From positions 88,794 through 152,793 of the forward strand of contig MNCI01009442.1 of the NCBI GenBank assembly GCA_015680685.1: a DNA stretch of 64,000 bases, in the 5' to 3' direction. The position numbers were made by a program, and so were the translations under genes. Shown piece after piece: positions 1 through 12,356 of the stretch (its first letter is position 1; every line of letters starts with the position of its first letter). A model generated the notes under the pieces. The model was not told the origin of the DNA, made no database searches, and saw only the letters and a list, made by a program, of their open reading frames with translations. Source of the stretch: Gnetum montanum (taxonomy: Eukaryota > Streptophyta > Gnetopsida > Gnetales > Gnetaceae).

Positions 1-1190
1 CACTTTATTACAGAAAAAGTAACTAGAGCTACTCTATCATAAGCTAGAGAGATATCTACAATTGATACACCATTTTCTTTTGACTCTAGATAAACCCTCA
101 TGCCAACATTCCCAATTGCAATGTCATTATCCCTTGATTTTCAAAACATTCAATTCAGCAACATTTTCATTTCTATTCCAACTTCATGGTTAATTAACTA
201 TTGCAGAATTCTTTACTAGAAAGAACATAATCCTCCTTGAACAGTTTTAGTTCATTAGGATTCTGTACCTCACCATTTGCAAATAAGTCCACCTGTTCCA
301 TGAAATGGTAAAAATGTGCCAACAGTTGGTATCTCCAAAGTGGGATGAAGAACTTGTTGATGATTCCTTTGAATAGAAGGGAGCATTGGAATTGGACACT
401 CTTGATTAGAATCTTGAAACTTCAAGGTTTGATAAGATTGAACAACCACATGTTGAAGGTCAAGTTAAACCAAAGATGGATGGGAGAGGCCATGAAGAGG
501 TAAGTAAGTATGAGATTTATCTTATTGATGGTAGTAATGTCTCTCATTTTGAAGCTAGTGTGATGGATGCTAATTTTTCACTTTAGCTTTGTAGTGATTT
601 TTTTATAGCTAATGACAAGTACCATTATCATTGTAGTGATTATGGTAAGATTGAGAGTCATATTATAACTTTTGATGTCATTGTTAGTGAGAGGAAGACT
701 AATAATGGTAATTTGTTTAATGATGATGGCTATTAGGATAGTCATTAGGAGAAGGTCATTATTGATGTTGGGTGAAGATATTAATAATGCTATAATTTTC
801 CAGAAGTTGGAGATGCATGTTATTGATTATAGCAATGATGATTTTGTAAAGTATGTTGATGGATTTGGTTGTCTTGGCTATAAAATGAATGAGTGGCATG
901 AAGGTAATCTACATGGTGATGCTAATGATGAAAGGAAGCTATGTGGTAGTATTCTAATCACTAAGAAGAAGAAGGTGAAGAAGAGGAAAAAGAAGCAAAG
1001 AAAGGGTATTGGATTAAGAAAGCCTAATCCTTTTGCTTTTTATTATTCTTCATTTTGTGCAAGTTTGAATCATCATGGGGATGTGAGGAAAGCATTCCAA
1101 GGAGATGCTTTAATAAAGGAAGCATGCTACGGCTTGAGGACAAGCCTCCATGAGCAAAAGAAGCTCAAAACCAAAACCTTAAATGATACT
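1..1190 (+). pseudogene. Unrecognised coding-like flank of the giant element
   Basis: Left flank of the Tat-like element. From about 440 to 1190 the plus strand reads as a decayed coding stretch broken by TAG/TAA codons and at least one frame change. The longest open piece runs 672-1193 (173 residues from its first Met). It carries a strongly basic run at 963-1010 (KKKKVKKRKKKQRKG) that resembles a nuclear-localisation or nucleic-acid-binding tail. I do not recognise the family. The right flank after 29409 carries a polypurine tract and an LTR-like start, so this may be the 3' coding end of an older retroelement that served as insertion target. That is inference; a host gene fragment is possible. 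Positions 1-440 show nothing I can name. Confidence 0.3.
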
Positions 1191-2714
1191 TGAAACAACA
1201 CAAAAATTTGCATGTTATGACCAATTTTCATCATGTAGCTTTCACCCCATGAAACTTGAGGTAAAACTTTGTTGTAAATGTGAAGATTGTAATCCATGAA
1301 GGGAAATCTCACATATTCCATACTTTCAGGGTTAAAAACTACCTCATAAGTGATCAAAGCCTCATTCCACAAATGAAAAAAGTCACCTAGTGTCTATATT
1401 TGGGCTTCGGGGGAAGGGGGAAGAAAATAGAAAATGCCTTTTAAAAATATAAAAATGGAAATTTGATGGGTTTTATGGAGGGTATACAATTTTATTCATT
1501 GGAAATATTTGCAGGGGGTAAATCTCACCTAACCCCACTATGGAGGGGTGGGGATTTTCCCCTCAGTGTGGAAACCTTCCCCTCCCCTCCCCCATCATAG
1601 AGATTACATGCACAACATGGAAACCTTTCCCTCTTAGCATGGAAGTTTCCCCTGATGTGGGGGCTCCACCCCTAGCATGGAAACTACATGCCCCCAGCAT
1701 GAAAGCCACAAAAGCCAAATTTCATCACTTCATGTAGTCCAACGTTGATCAGCCACTTCAGCAAGCATGGTAGAAGGCTCAACGTGGAAGATTCATCTCT
1801 AGCATAAAATGTGTGTCCCTGTTACTATTTATAGTAAATAGAATGCCCATGGGGATTTAGCACTTACTATATATGGTAATTCCCCAAATTTTGGGCAGCC
1901 ATCTTACTTATATGAGGTAGAAATTTGTAGCAAATTGATTGCTAATTTGTAGCGATTGTGCAGCCAAATTACAACTATTTTGCAACATCATTCATGGCCT
2001 AACACCTATAAAAACTAGCTGCAAACACCATTTATAGGTTCCAGACTCTTTGGCAATTCAATATTTTTGGCATTTTCACCCTTGGACATTTCTAAGCATT
2101 TACGAGTCCTTGCAATCTCCCATGCTTGCATTCTCTTGAGCCCTAGTGTAGAAGCATTGTAGCCTTTGCAACCCCTTAAGACTTATGGATTTTTGGTGTC
2201 AACGTTGCATTTTTGGGACTCCCAACCCCCAGTATGGAGTAATCTTGTAGCCAAATTTCTTACTTTTCTCACCCCCAATAGTAAGCCAAATTCTAGATCT
2301 ATAGTTTGCAGCAAAGGAGATTCAAAAGCATCAAGAGTGGCTTGGTACCCATATCATGGAAAAGATCACATTGACTTTAATAAGTTGTGAACTCATGCCC
2401 CAGTGATCCTTCATTGGATCTCTCATGGGCATTTCTTATACACATTTTAGAAACTCATTCTTTATTATTTTAATAAAGTTTTAAATTTTTATTTTTTGTG
2501 TGCAATTTGCATTTACTTTCTGTTTTTACATATCTATAATTTTGCATCATATTTTCTCAACTCTTAATTTTGCATTTCATAAGTCTCTGGGTGATTTTTT
2601 GGACCATCTAGGGTACCTTGAATCTCATTTTTTTGAAAGCCCTAGGAATTTAGGGTTGAGGTTGCTGCACTAAATCTATTGATTTTCTAGTAATCGATTT
2701 TTTTGATTGTAATA
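1191..2714 (+). repeat. 5' LTR of the giant Tat-like element
   Basis: This 1524-bp stretch matches 27979-29404 along its whole length. It begins TGAAACAACAC and ends at AATA, where the other copy ends in AACA, so the canonical CA terminus is mutated to TA. It is preceded by ATACT, which recurs directly after the 3' LTR. The interior is rich in short CATGGAA and GTGGAAA words around 1500-1720. It contains a TATA box at 2007-2014, conserved at the same place in the other copy. The primer binding site starts 7 bases after the LTR end. Confidence 0.9.
2007..2014 (+). promoter_or_regulatory. LTR TATA box (TATAAAAA)
   Basis: CCTATAAAAACTAGC is conserved with the copy at 28693-28700 in the other LTR, at the corresponding position. 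It is the likely RNA polymerase II core promoter at the U3/R boundary; transcription would start some 25-35 bases downstream. Confidence 0.65.
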
Positions 2715-2720
2715 GTTTTC

Positions 2721-2751
2721 TAGTGCTAGAAGGAGGGCTTGAACCTCTACC
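2721..2751 (+). promoter_or_regulatory. Primer binding site resembling tRNA-Asn, extended to about 31 nt
   Basis: The sequence begins TAGTGCTAGAAGGAGGG and continues with a T-loop-like CTTGAACC. From memory of plant tRNA-Asn(GUU), it is close to the complement of that tRNA's CCA tail, acceptor stem and T arm. The expected start TGGCGC appears as TAGTGC, two transitions. It lies 7 bases after the LTR end, where a primer site is expected. Similarity appears to run past the usual 18 nt. The following 700 bases (2752-3451) are a leader without a supported gene. Confidence 0.65.
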
Positions 2752-3451
2752 TGATTTTTGTAACCAAATTTATTCTTTTCCCATTACCAACATTACCATT
2801 TGTAGGTTTTTCCTAATTTTTTGTAGCCAAAACTTTTGAAAAATCAACACTACCCCTTATGACCAATAATGTAGCATAGAAGATGCAGGTGATTGGGTGT
2901 TAGCTTTTCATAGTAACTGTTGTGAATTTTCTTACCCAAATCTAGTGTTGAAACCTTTCCATCCTTTTTTTCTTCTTGTTGCTAATATTTTCTAGTTTCT
3001 AAAGTTGGTGATTCAACCCTTTTGGAAACCATCAAACTTCCAAAAGTTAGCTTCCCCCCATCTTTCCAAGTTGAGAAAATTGGTAGCTTGCCAAAACTAG
3101 TCTTAGTGGAAAAATACCAACTTTCCACTCTGGTTTTTAGCCTTTCTTCTCTCATCAATGTTGGATTAGAAAGTTGTGAGATTCCCCTCATCTCATCCCC
3201 CCATTTTTTTCCCCCTACCATACCTAGTGTAGAGGTAGTTGGAAGGCCAGCATGGATGAGGCTTAACACCAACATTCCCAACTTTCTATTTTTGGTAAAG
3301 GGGTAAACCCCCATTAACCCCCACTTACTAATTATAGAAAGTGCTCCATTTTCAGTCATTTTTACTTCCTTTGACTATTTTTGAGTTTTTGTTATTGGGA
3401 TTTGCTTCTAGTTTTTCCTTTTATAGCCCATTCTAAGCCATTGTTGACAAA

Positions 3452-5560
3452 ATAACCATGCCTTTCTAGCAATCCACCAAGTTGCCTTTTACCTTCACTA
3501 GCGAAGTTCCTAGCCAACAAGCCATGAGGGTCTATGACCTCAAAGACTTTGGTATCATTGATTGTAGGTATTCTTTGAGGATCAAGGGGAAAAGTATTGA
3601 CTTTATGGTCATAAATGAAGATCGATACAACTACATTTGCACCAAAATGTAGGCTAGCATGCTGATTCCTCATTTGAAAGCAGAAGCCAAAAGGGAGTTT
3701 GAACTCATCCATCGCAATGGTAAAGAGTATATTCCTTCCTCCTATGACCAAATACCTCTTAATGACATCTATGAAGGTATCCTAGCCTAATTAATTGAGA
3801 TGGAAGAGAAAGATGATAAGCATAGCTTAGAGGAACAACAGGAAGAGGAGGATGAATTAGGATAGAATCTAAACTTGAAAACATCTTGGGAGAATTATTC
3901 TAACAAATATCCCCTAAGGTCACAACACCTTCCCTGATACTTTTGTTTTCTCCTTGGGTATGGTATCGCCATCTTCCACTCCCTCCTAACTTACCACAAC
4001 TAATCCCACATCAATCATAGTTGTGCATTATACCTAGTCAATGTCACAACTAACGACCTACAACTCATTGGTGACATTTGCTGCACAACCTTGATCTATA
4101 CAATCATCGATAGTGGTTTTCACCACCACGAACCCACTAATTATCCACATAGGGTCCATCATGGGACCCCTAAAAATTCAAGGGTCACACACCCCCTTTA
4201 TCCTATTTGTGCCTTAGGTACCAACACAAACATCCTTTTCCTTGTTTGGCCCACAAGCTATAACCATAATTCCACCACTCCCTTTTGGCCTATAACCCAT
4301 AGCAAGGCCACAAGCCTCACAACAAACATCTTAATCATATGTGCAAGTTCCATAGCCAACAAGGCCACCACAGGGTTTAGATTAAGCCTTTCAAATGATC
4401 TAGGACTTAACAAAGGAGTTGAAGAGGCTTAAAGCCTCTACTTCACAAATTGTCAAGAGTATGGACTTCTACCAAGATGATCACATCAGTCCTATGGTCC
4501 CATCCTTGACACTTCCTCTTGGTGTCCCTATTCCCTAGTTTACCAAGTATAACTGAGAAGATGATCCTAATACTCACTTTATTACCTTTCGATCCAAGTG
4601 CTTACTCTTACAACCATGGCCTCATACCATCATGAGGATTTTCTCTATGTCCTTGATTGGGAAAACACTTGATTGGTACCTCACCTTACCCATAGGATCC
4701 ATATCCTCTCTGGATGACTTGATAGTCTTGTTTGTCAATTGCTTCAAGTATAACTTAAAGCTTGACACCACACTTGATCAAATCATGAAGGTCAAGTAGG
4801 GACCCCTAGAACCCATATAGAAGTTCATTGAACAATGGAATGGACTGTTGAATGAAATACTAGAATCCATTGCTAAGGCCCACCTTTTAGCCATATTCAA
4901 GAGGATAGTTAATGACTTTATCAAGTCAAAACTTTACTATCTGAACTTACCATCTCTCAGCCAAGCATTTTCCCAAACCAAGAACATAAAGGATGTTGCA
5001 GAGGCTAGTCATGATCTGACCTACATAGCATATAAAAATCAACATACATAGAGGGACAAGGAGAAGATCAAACAAGACAACATGGTTATAGCAACTATGA
5101 CCAAAGAGGCTAAGGCCACTAACTAGGGGTCAAGGACCAACCCACCTAAGGCCCTTACTAATAATGACCATGATAATGAACCATCTACCTATAGGGCCAC
5201 TAAATCAACTACCACTAGGCCAAATTTTGAGGGAAAGACCATAGTAAGTACACAACCTTACTTTTAAAATCATTCAAATTAGTAAATCAACTAGTGAAGA
5301 GTGAGCACATGCAATATAAATAGATGATCAAAGCTACTCAAAATAAGCATGAGCATCTATGTAAAATAGCCAAGGATCCCACTTGAGCAACAAAGGATGA
5401 TCCAAAACTACCTAGGTACTTCAAACTAGATTGCTTTTACCATTATGACCAACTACTTGGTCATGACACAGACTTCTACCTTGCACTGAAGGATGAGTTG
5501 TAGAACATGATAGATAGGAGGGAGCTAGTCTTAGATGTTTTCATTTTGATCTAGCCACAA
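3452..5560 (+). pseudogene. gag: gag of the Tat-like element, decayed
   Basis: This encoded the capsid polyprotein that packages element RNA. The N-terminal part (3452-3850) begins MPF and contains the recognisable string RVYDLKDFGI, ending in an acidic run (EEQQEEEDELG). The core capsid domain (4480-5050, retrotransposon gag family) reads EDDPNTHFITF, then LQPWPHTIMRIFSMSL and KTLDWYLTLPIG, typical of Tat/Ogre gag. A degenerate zinc-knuckle-like segment at about 5422-5530 has C-x2-H spacing followed by LGHDTDFYLALKDEL. Stops are mainly TAG. An open fragment at 4848-5051 is the only sizeable uninterrupted part of the core. No functional product is expected. Confidence 0.82.
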
Positions 5561-6231
5561 TATTAGTCAATGCAGCCTACAAAGATCCATTGAATGCTAA
5601 TAATAACCCTTACTTTATTTTAACATCTAACATAGATGATAATTAGAGAATCATATGTGATATGATGAAGAGGCTTCTTTAGCTTTCACCAGCTCAGGAT
5701 CCCCCTTTTTCATAAGAGTACCATCACGAATGCCTCCAAGGAAACCTTTTGTCATTAGGGTACTCCAACCTAACATAAACCAACCAACTATAACCCAACC
5801 TACTATAAAACAACCTTCTATGATGGCTAATGCTATTGCCTCTTCCTCACAACCAATGACTGAGAACTAACAAACCTCAACTAAGTAAAGAAAGAAGCAT
5901 AAGTAAAAGCCTAGCAACAAGGGTGATAAGTAGATGGAGGCATGAAAGGAAGTGGACCCATCAAAGCCCACTCCCATATCGACTATACCCATGACCTCAT
6001 TTTCCCAACCTGCTCCAATCAACAAGCTATAGGAGAACATAAAAATCATAACTAGAAGAATGCGAAAAAAGCTCTAATAACCACAACCTAAAGTTGAAGC
6101 TCACATTTTTGGGGTGCATGGAGGAAGTGAAGCACAACTGGGGTGACAAACCCATGACTAATGATAAAAAATTCCTTAGTGTGATAGATTAGGTTAAATA
6201 ATCCCTCAAGCAAAAGAATATAACTCTAAGC

Positions 6232-7155
6232 TTGTATGACCTGATCATGACTTCTACCACATGTCATGAGGTGTTAGCCAAAATATTAACTTTCATCCTC
6301 ATTAGTGAGGACATTCTTGTTAATGAGGAAGCCATCCATGCAATGCTTGTCCCTCCATCATCAAGGGAGAAAAAGTCAACATCCTTAGTATTTTATGATA
6401 GTAAAATCAAGGTTAATCCCCAAAATGGCAAAGCAACTAGGGCTTCTCTATTCATAACCATAAATGTAGGAAAATTTAAAATTCATTAGGTGCATGTAGA
6501 TGATGGGGCTACAACTAGTGTTATTCCATGCACCATTGTTAAGTGACTAGGTTTGACAAAGCAAACACAACATACATCAATAGCTACCCTCAAGTCTTTT
6601 AATGGATTTAGTGTTGTAGTCAAGGGGTCAATTTCCATGAATTTTGTGGTAGGGGAGTAATTCCCCACAACCACCATTTTCTTGGTGGTGGAGGAGATAC
6701 TAGGGTTTAACCTTACCTTGGGAAGAACATGTTTGGCTCAATTATGGGTTGTGTCCTCACCCATCCATCAAGAAATTCACCTTCCTTACAAGGGAGGTGA
6801 AATCATCATTCACAGTAATAACACAGTTCCCTTGGCTATTAGCAATGTGAGCATAGAGTAGGGGTTTGAAGTGGAGCTTTAGGAAGAAGCTCCCAACCAT
6901 GAAATCCATCAAACCAAGAGGGAACAAAAAGCCAACGATGATAACAACAGACAATGGGATGTCTTATGGGATGAACACCATATTAACATCATCAGTGAAG
7001 GTGATGGTGAATATAAGTTTGTGAAGAGTAGACCTTACTCATTTTCTAATCTTTCAAAGATTAGGAAGAATTTTCACAAGTGAAGTACACATGAACCTTT
7101 CCATGCCCTTATAACTAGATGCACCAATGGCCATGTAGCCTAACCTTTCTTTTGT
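6232..7155 (+). pseudogene. pro: Aspartic protease of the Tat-like element, decayed
   Basis: This was the retropepsin that cleaved the Gag-Pol precursor. The active-site loop is visible as VHVDDGATTSVIP at about 6490-6530, so the catalytic Asp-Gly is preserved. The flap and C-terminal part follow (SFNGFSVVVKGSISMNF, then LGFNLTLGRTCLAQL, where LGRTWL is usual). The N-terminal part (6232-6480) is open. Frame continues with TAG stops to about 7155, where coding similarity ends (ITRCTNGHVA). This is the point where Ogre-like elements have their gag-pro/RT intron. 5560-6231 is the decayed linker between gag and protease. Confidence 0.82.
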
Positions 7156-7648
7156 AATTTGTTATAACTTTTTATGTACTTTGTTTTACTCTTTATGCAC
7201 GTAGCCTAAGTTTCTACTTTCTTTTGCATTTTTACTTATTTATTACAGTCTTTATTTTTCTTTACTTTTACTCATGTTATAAGCATGAAAAAAGCCTTAA
7301 AAACTTTAAAACATAAAATCACCAAAAACTATATAAGTTTCTCTTCAATAAAGGTCCACTATGGTCTTAAACTAGTATCAAAGGCTTGTTATGACCTTAA
7401 ACTAGCATCATAGCTTACTATGACCTTAAATTAGCATCATAGTCTACTAAGACTCTAAATTGGCATCACAATTTGCTAAGACTTTAAACTAGTAACATGG
7501 CCTGCCATGGCCTCAAACTGGCAAAAAAAAAAAACTACATAACATAGCCAACCATGACCTAAAATTAGCAACATAACTGTAATGCAACGTGGCCTGCCAT
7601 GGCCTTACACTAGCAAAACAACATAATTTGTGCCCTCCATGGCCTAAA
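7156..7648 (+). repeat. Short-period degenerate repeats, about 34-35 bp unit
   Basis: From about 7358 to 7648 roughly nine degenerate units of the type CTATGACCTTAAACTAGCAT follow each other at about 34-35 bases. The same unit recurs 10 kb away at 17384-17410 and 17670-17735. The two sets flank the antisense gene and large array. 7156-7357 is T-rich and empty. 7649-7967 is A-rich with recurrent ATAGCCAA/CATAACC words and no gene. Confidence 0.6.
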
Positions 7649-7967
7649 ACTGGCAAACATTTATTTTATTTTATTTGCATTTAGCCTTTAAACTCATCGC
7701 TTAGTCGTTTAACTTTATAGCCAAAATTGTCAACATAGCCATTTACAACATTTATAACATTTACAACGCTTACTAGAATAACATGTATAGCCAAAAATGA
7801 AATCAAAAATTTAAATTTAAAATGTCTATAACATACATAGAGATGGCCACACTATGTGGAAAAATGTCCAAAAAATAATAACAACCATCTATAACATAGT
7901 CTTGGCTAACAATAACCATCAACATAAAAATAAAAACAAATAGCCAACAAGTAGAAAATGGAGAATG

Positions 7968-10900
7968 CTAAGGGGCATCTAGAGGAGGAAGTGGTGGGTC
8001 ATTCTCACCCTCACCACTGGGGTCACCAATGTCTCCTGACACTTGAAATACAACAACACATAGCTAGTTAGTAACTAATAGCTAAAACCATAACTTAAAA
8101 TAAAAACTAAAAATATAAACATAAAATACATCAAACCTATGGGGATTCTGGCTCCATAACTTCCAAGGGTAGCCTTCTTCCAAATGAAGGAGGATCTAGT
8201 CCTCCATCATGTTGACTTAGTCAACATCCCTAAGATCAACACTATAAAGGATGCTAGTCATATCTATTGCAATCCAAGTAGAAGGCTCTCAGGTAATAGT
8301 AGCTATAGAGGTCTTACCTGCAGTAGTGGTAATCTAAGGAGTAGGGGATTGCTCCACCATGAGAGTACTCTAAAAATGCTAATAAGAACTCTTTGCATGG
8401 ATCCCTTGGATGAATAACTCTCTCTTGTGTCATTCAACTGACTCCTCCTTGAACCACTTATGTAGGCCCCATGATCCACCTTAACTATTTCTTGTGGACC
8501 TTAGATTTCTTACCCCACTCTAGGACCCAAGCGTAGTGATCTTTCTAATCCTTAACCTTTTGGGAGATGAGGTCCATCTACATTTGTTGTTCTATCATCT
8601 CCCATGAGAGCACTAATTTGTCCCAAATGGTATGCTAATAGCAGGTCGATGTGATCTCTCTGGTCCATAATTCCCTTGAGTTAATCACTTGGGCTTCCAC
8701 ATGGGCCTTGTAGTCTTGGAGATCTCTAATCACCTTCTCCTACCATTATGTCTTCTCCCTTAAGGCCACAACTTGTTTCCATAGGGATTCTTTGGACCTC
8801 TTCAGCTCCCATGATGTTGTTGCACATGACATTGTTAGATCAATAGTAGTCTCATATAGCTTCAAAGGTACATTAGAGAGATCAAAGGTGAGCTTCAGCA
8901 AGGAGTCAATCTCCATGTCTTGACTAGGATTCCACTCCATAGAAGGCATTGCATAACAAGAAATATAACCATAAACACGGTGTTACCATAACACAAACAT
9001 AGCCTATAGCATAGCCAAACAACTAAGGCATATAAAACAAAGTCCTCACTTATCTCAGGTGCAACTTGGTGCAATTGGTCAATGATGTTCATAGCCATCC
9101 TACACATGAAGTCCACCTTGTCTGGGACCTCTACCCATGGTTTTGCATAAAATTTAGGGACAAGGGCTTGCACTAGTGGCTCAAGAACTACTACAAGCAT
9201 AACAATGATTGAATGGTTAGGATGAAAACCAAAATTAAACAATAGGATATAATGAAAGCATTAAGGCATGGGCATACCAAGCTCCTCTTCTTCTTCTTTT
9301 GGAATGACAATGGGGGATGTACTTGACACTACACCAAACAAAGCTTCTAGATCATTTATGTCCACCTCAAGTTATTGTAGGAGTGCCTCTTTTTCACACT
9401 TTTATTCTTCCTCTATAGCAACTTGGGCTGCCAGGACCTAACACTTTTCTGCAGCCATAACACATAGAAAAATTATTAGCATATGAAATCATAATATAAT
9501 CATAACTCTTAAAATAAAATAAAATAGCCAAAACTTAAATGAAGCATACATGTGACTACCTACTGTGATGGATTAAGCTTATATTTAAGCTTTTTCAAGG
9601 TGGGTTGGTCTGATGCTGGCAGTGCTTCCTCCATGTGCCTCTTGAGTTTCTGCCTAGCTACCCCTTTGGCCTTCCTACATGATTGTTTGACCTCCAGGAT
9701 GCTCACTAAAAATGTGAGAGGCTCTTCATCATTCATGCTATCACGGGACTCACACAACCTACCATCAAGATCCTTGGTGGTAATGGATAGCAAATTATCC
9801 ATCCCTTTTGGTGGATTTTGGGCCTGCACCATTAGATAAATGTGCTTTATCTAAGGCCTAGAAAATTGTCTTGGGTCTTAGGCAACCCATCATCCATTCC
9901 TCCATGCTACTAAAAACTTGCAAAACTCTTCAAGTAACGTACAAAAAATTCAAAATGCATGTGGATTATGGTATAGGTATCCTTGTGGAGTCTAAGGATC
10001 TCATCTTGATGCCCAACAGCCAAAGTAGCCACCCATTTGAACTTGGTGTCATCTATTAGGACCTTCTTAAAGGTCCACCCATATGTGATGATGATAATCA
10101 CCTTTTGTGATGATAGTTTGGGAAATGCATAAGACCTAAATAAAGGATATGATTCCTTTACATGAAGGTTCATGAAGCTATCCATAAAAATTCTAGAATG
10201 GCCCATGCTAGCACCAAGCCATTCCAAAACTTCCTCATGATGGCCCAATGCCTTCACTATTTGGATGGCAACCTTTGCTCAGTCTGCAGGAATACCAAAT
10301 AAGTTGCAAGAGGCCCTCATCAATGTCCATGTTAATTATCATGACTTGATTGGTGGTGGTAAAATAATTAGCCTTCTTATTGAAGCAGTTAATGATGTGC
10401 AACATCTCAACAGTAGGGATAGAAGAGATAGGTGCCATAAATAGATCAAGCAAACCCACATGTTTGATGTTTGTTTGGATGTATCTAGGCACTTGTCCCC
10501 TTAGCCACTCCTATGCTACTATCACCTCATCAAACTTCAAGATGAGGGTATCCTCATGATGTCCTGAAAGGGGTATGGTGACATCAATAGAGGTGGAAGG
10601 TCCTACAAAGAACCAAACAGTTCACATCAACATAAGAATGTTCAATAACTAGTTAAAGTGATAGAACACTTAGAACTTTCATGACCATAAAATATTAAAT
10701 GTTATAGCTCTTATGTTTACCTTTCCTTTTCTTCTTTGATGTGGTTTAAGTGGAGGTTCCGATAGTAATGATCTAGTTTAGAGAGCTCTTGTAGCCTACC
10801 CACTAGTTGTGTATCATCCTTTCATCCTTGCACTTCTTGTAGATAAGGTTGAACCTCATGGTATATTCATCAAAGTCCCCTCTTAACTATTCATACACAA

Positions 10901-12356
10901 TAGTTCTGATTTGGGGATCCTTGGTGAATTCATCTAGGGTAGTTTGAGCCAATGCCAAGGTTTGATTGTTAATGATCAAGCCTTGATCATTAACTTGGTA
11001 CCTGCAAGAAGTTCATAAAACCAATGAAGTTAGGAAAGGTACTTTAGCCAATAAAGGAAAAAAAACATAAAAATAATACAATAACCATTCTTACCCTTGT
11101 AGGTAGTACATAGTGCTAGGTGGATTTTGGAACAATGTGTGGGCTCTATGTGCCACCATTAGAGTATTGTTAGCATTGTACTAGCTATACTATGACATGG
11201 TCCAGATCTCCATATGAAAGTGTGGGCTAATGACATCTACTGTTCCCCCTATTTTCTTAGGAGGTGGATTATTATAAAAAATTTGGTAATCTGCCAGATG
11301 CTTGAGGTACTAGTGACTCCATTATGGCCCTAGCCACATCTGTGGACAAGTGTAACCATAACATCACATTGAAAGTCTGTAGGATGTAGGCAAGGAATTC
11401 CCTTGCCCCAAGCTGAAACCACAATGATACCTTTCCCAAAGGTATGTCAAGGAGTGGCGTGTTGTCCTTGGGGTGGCCAATATAGCATAAGATGTCCACT
11501 AACTCCACAATGATGAGTATGGGCTTTAGGAAGACCTTACATGGTAGAGTAAAAACATTATGACTGATTAGAATTTCTTAACAAGTTTGGAAAAACATCC
11601 TAGTCAGAGATGACATAAGCCTCTATAAAAGGCTATAAGGTGTTTATTAAGTTTGCTTAAGAAATTCCACAAAAGCATTATTACAACCTTTCATAGCCTT
11701 TTACTTTATAGCTAAAATATTATAGGCAAAACTTCATAACTAGAATTAGGCTTTAGTTTAAACCATGCATAAACTTAGAAAAGCATTAAAACTTAGAAAA
11801 AATAGCCATAGTTAAAAATAGTAAAAGCCTTTACTTTTCTTAATAATAACATATGTTCTAGATATTTAGCAATCCCCTAAGGGCATGGAAGTTGACAAGA
11901 GAAACCTCTACACATTAATCACATCAATCTCCAAAGGAACAAAGTGCTACAACCAAAATTTAGCCTTATTGACATAGACACAACCCAAAAATTCATTAAA
12001 AATCCATTTGGACTTCAATTTTAGTGATTTTATCATAGAAGGAATCCTGAAATCATGAACCTTCTAGCCATAGCTATCGCATCCCCATTCCCAAATGATG
12101 CTACTAGTTAATGAAGATGGTGCCTTCTCATAAGTCTTATTATTATCTTAACAAGACTTGAAAGGGAATTTTGTAATAATAGATGTGTCTCTTAAGGTAA
12201 CCTTTGGGAGTTTAAACTAAGGCATTTATACTTGGGGTTAGAGGTCATGCCAACATGGAGTGGTAGAGCTAGTATAGGTAACTCATGATAAGTCAGGTGA
12301 AGTGGGATAGGAAGTGGACTGGCCATCCCTTCTAGATAGGTTATAGGCCTAACCAT
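7968..12356 (-). pseudogene. Antisense multi-exon gene inside the Tat-like element, decayed
   Basis: On the minus strand a spliced coding structure can be followed. Approximate exons are 12356-11880, 11535-11095, 11001-10721, 10602-9560, 9448-9278, 9190-9054, 8952-8137 and 8041-7968. Introns are about 80-120 bp (one ~340) with GT..AG ends, e.g. GGTAAG..TTCTTGCAG between exons 2 and 3. Joins 2/3 and 3/4 keep frame. A candidate start at 12356 sits in CCACCATGG. Exon 3 ends in a basic SKKKRKG. Exon 4 holds most of the protein and has one or two frameshifts. Exon 7 is Leu/Lys/Glu-rich and probably coiled coil. The last exon is acidic and proline-rich, ending PPLPPLDAP then a stop. Stops within exons are mainly TAG. 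I recognise no domain. Tat-group elements are known to carry extra antisense ORFs, usually near the 3' LTR; this position and the introns are unusual. Confidence 0.6.
11002..11094 (-). other. Best-preserved intron of the antisense gene
   Basis: Minus-strand donor ACAAGG|GTAAG at 11095/11094 and acceptor AACTTCTTGCAG at 11002, with a pyrimidine-rich tract before the AG. Joining the two exons gives an in-frame run YLQ-G-YQVNDQ. The next intron (10722-10601) has donor GGAAAG|GTAAAC and acceptor TTCTTTGTAG and also keeps frame. The intron at 9053-8953 has lost both signals: its donor reads ATAAGT and its acceptor ends in AA, each explained by one G-to-A change. Confidence 0.65.

Noticed and set aside
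2721-2751. A tRNA-Asn gene
   Set aside because: Only the complement of the 3' end is present, no cloverleaf, and it lies exactly where a primer binding site is expected.
3022-3359. Overlapping open frames on both strands in the leader of the Tat-like element
   Set aside because: No recognisable domain, and the region lies between primer site and gag start. Codon pattern not persuasive.
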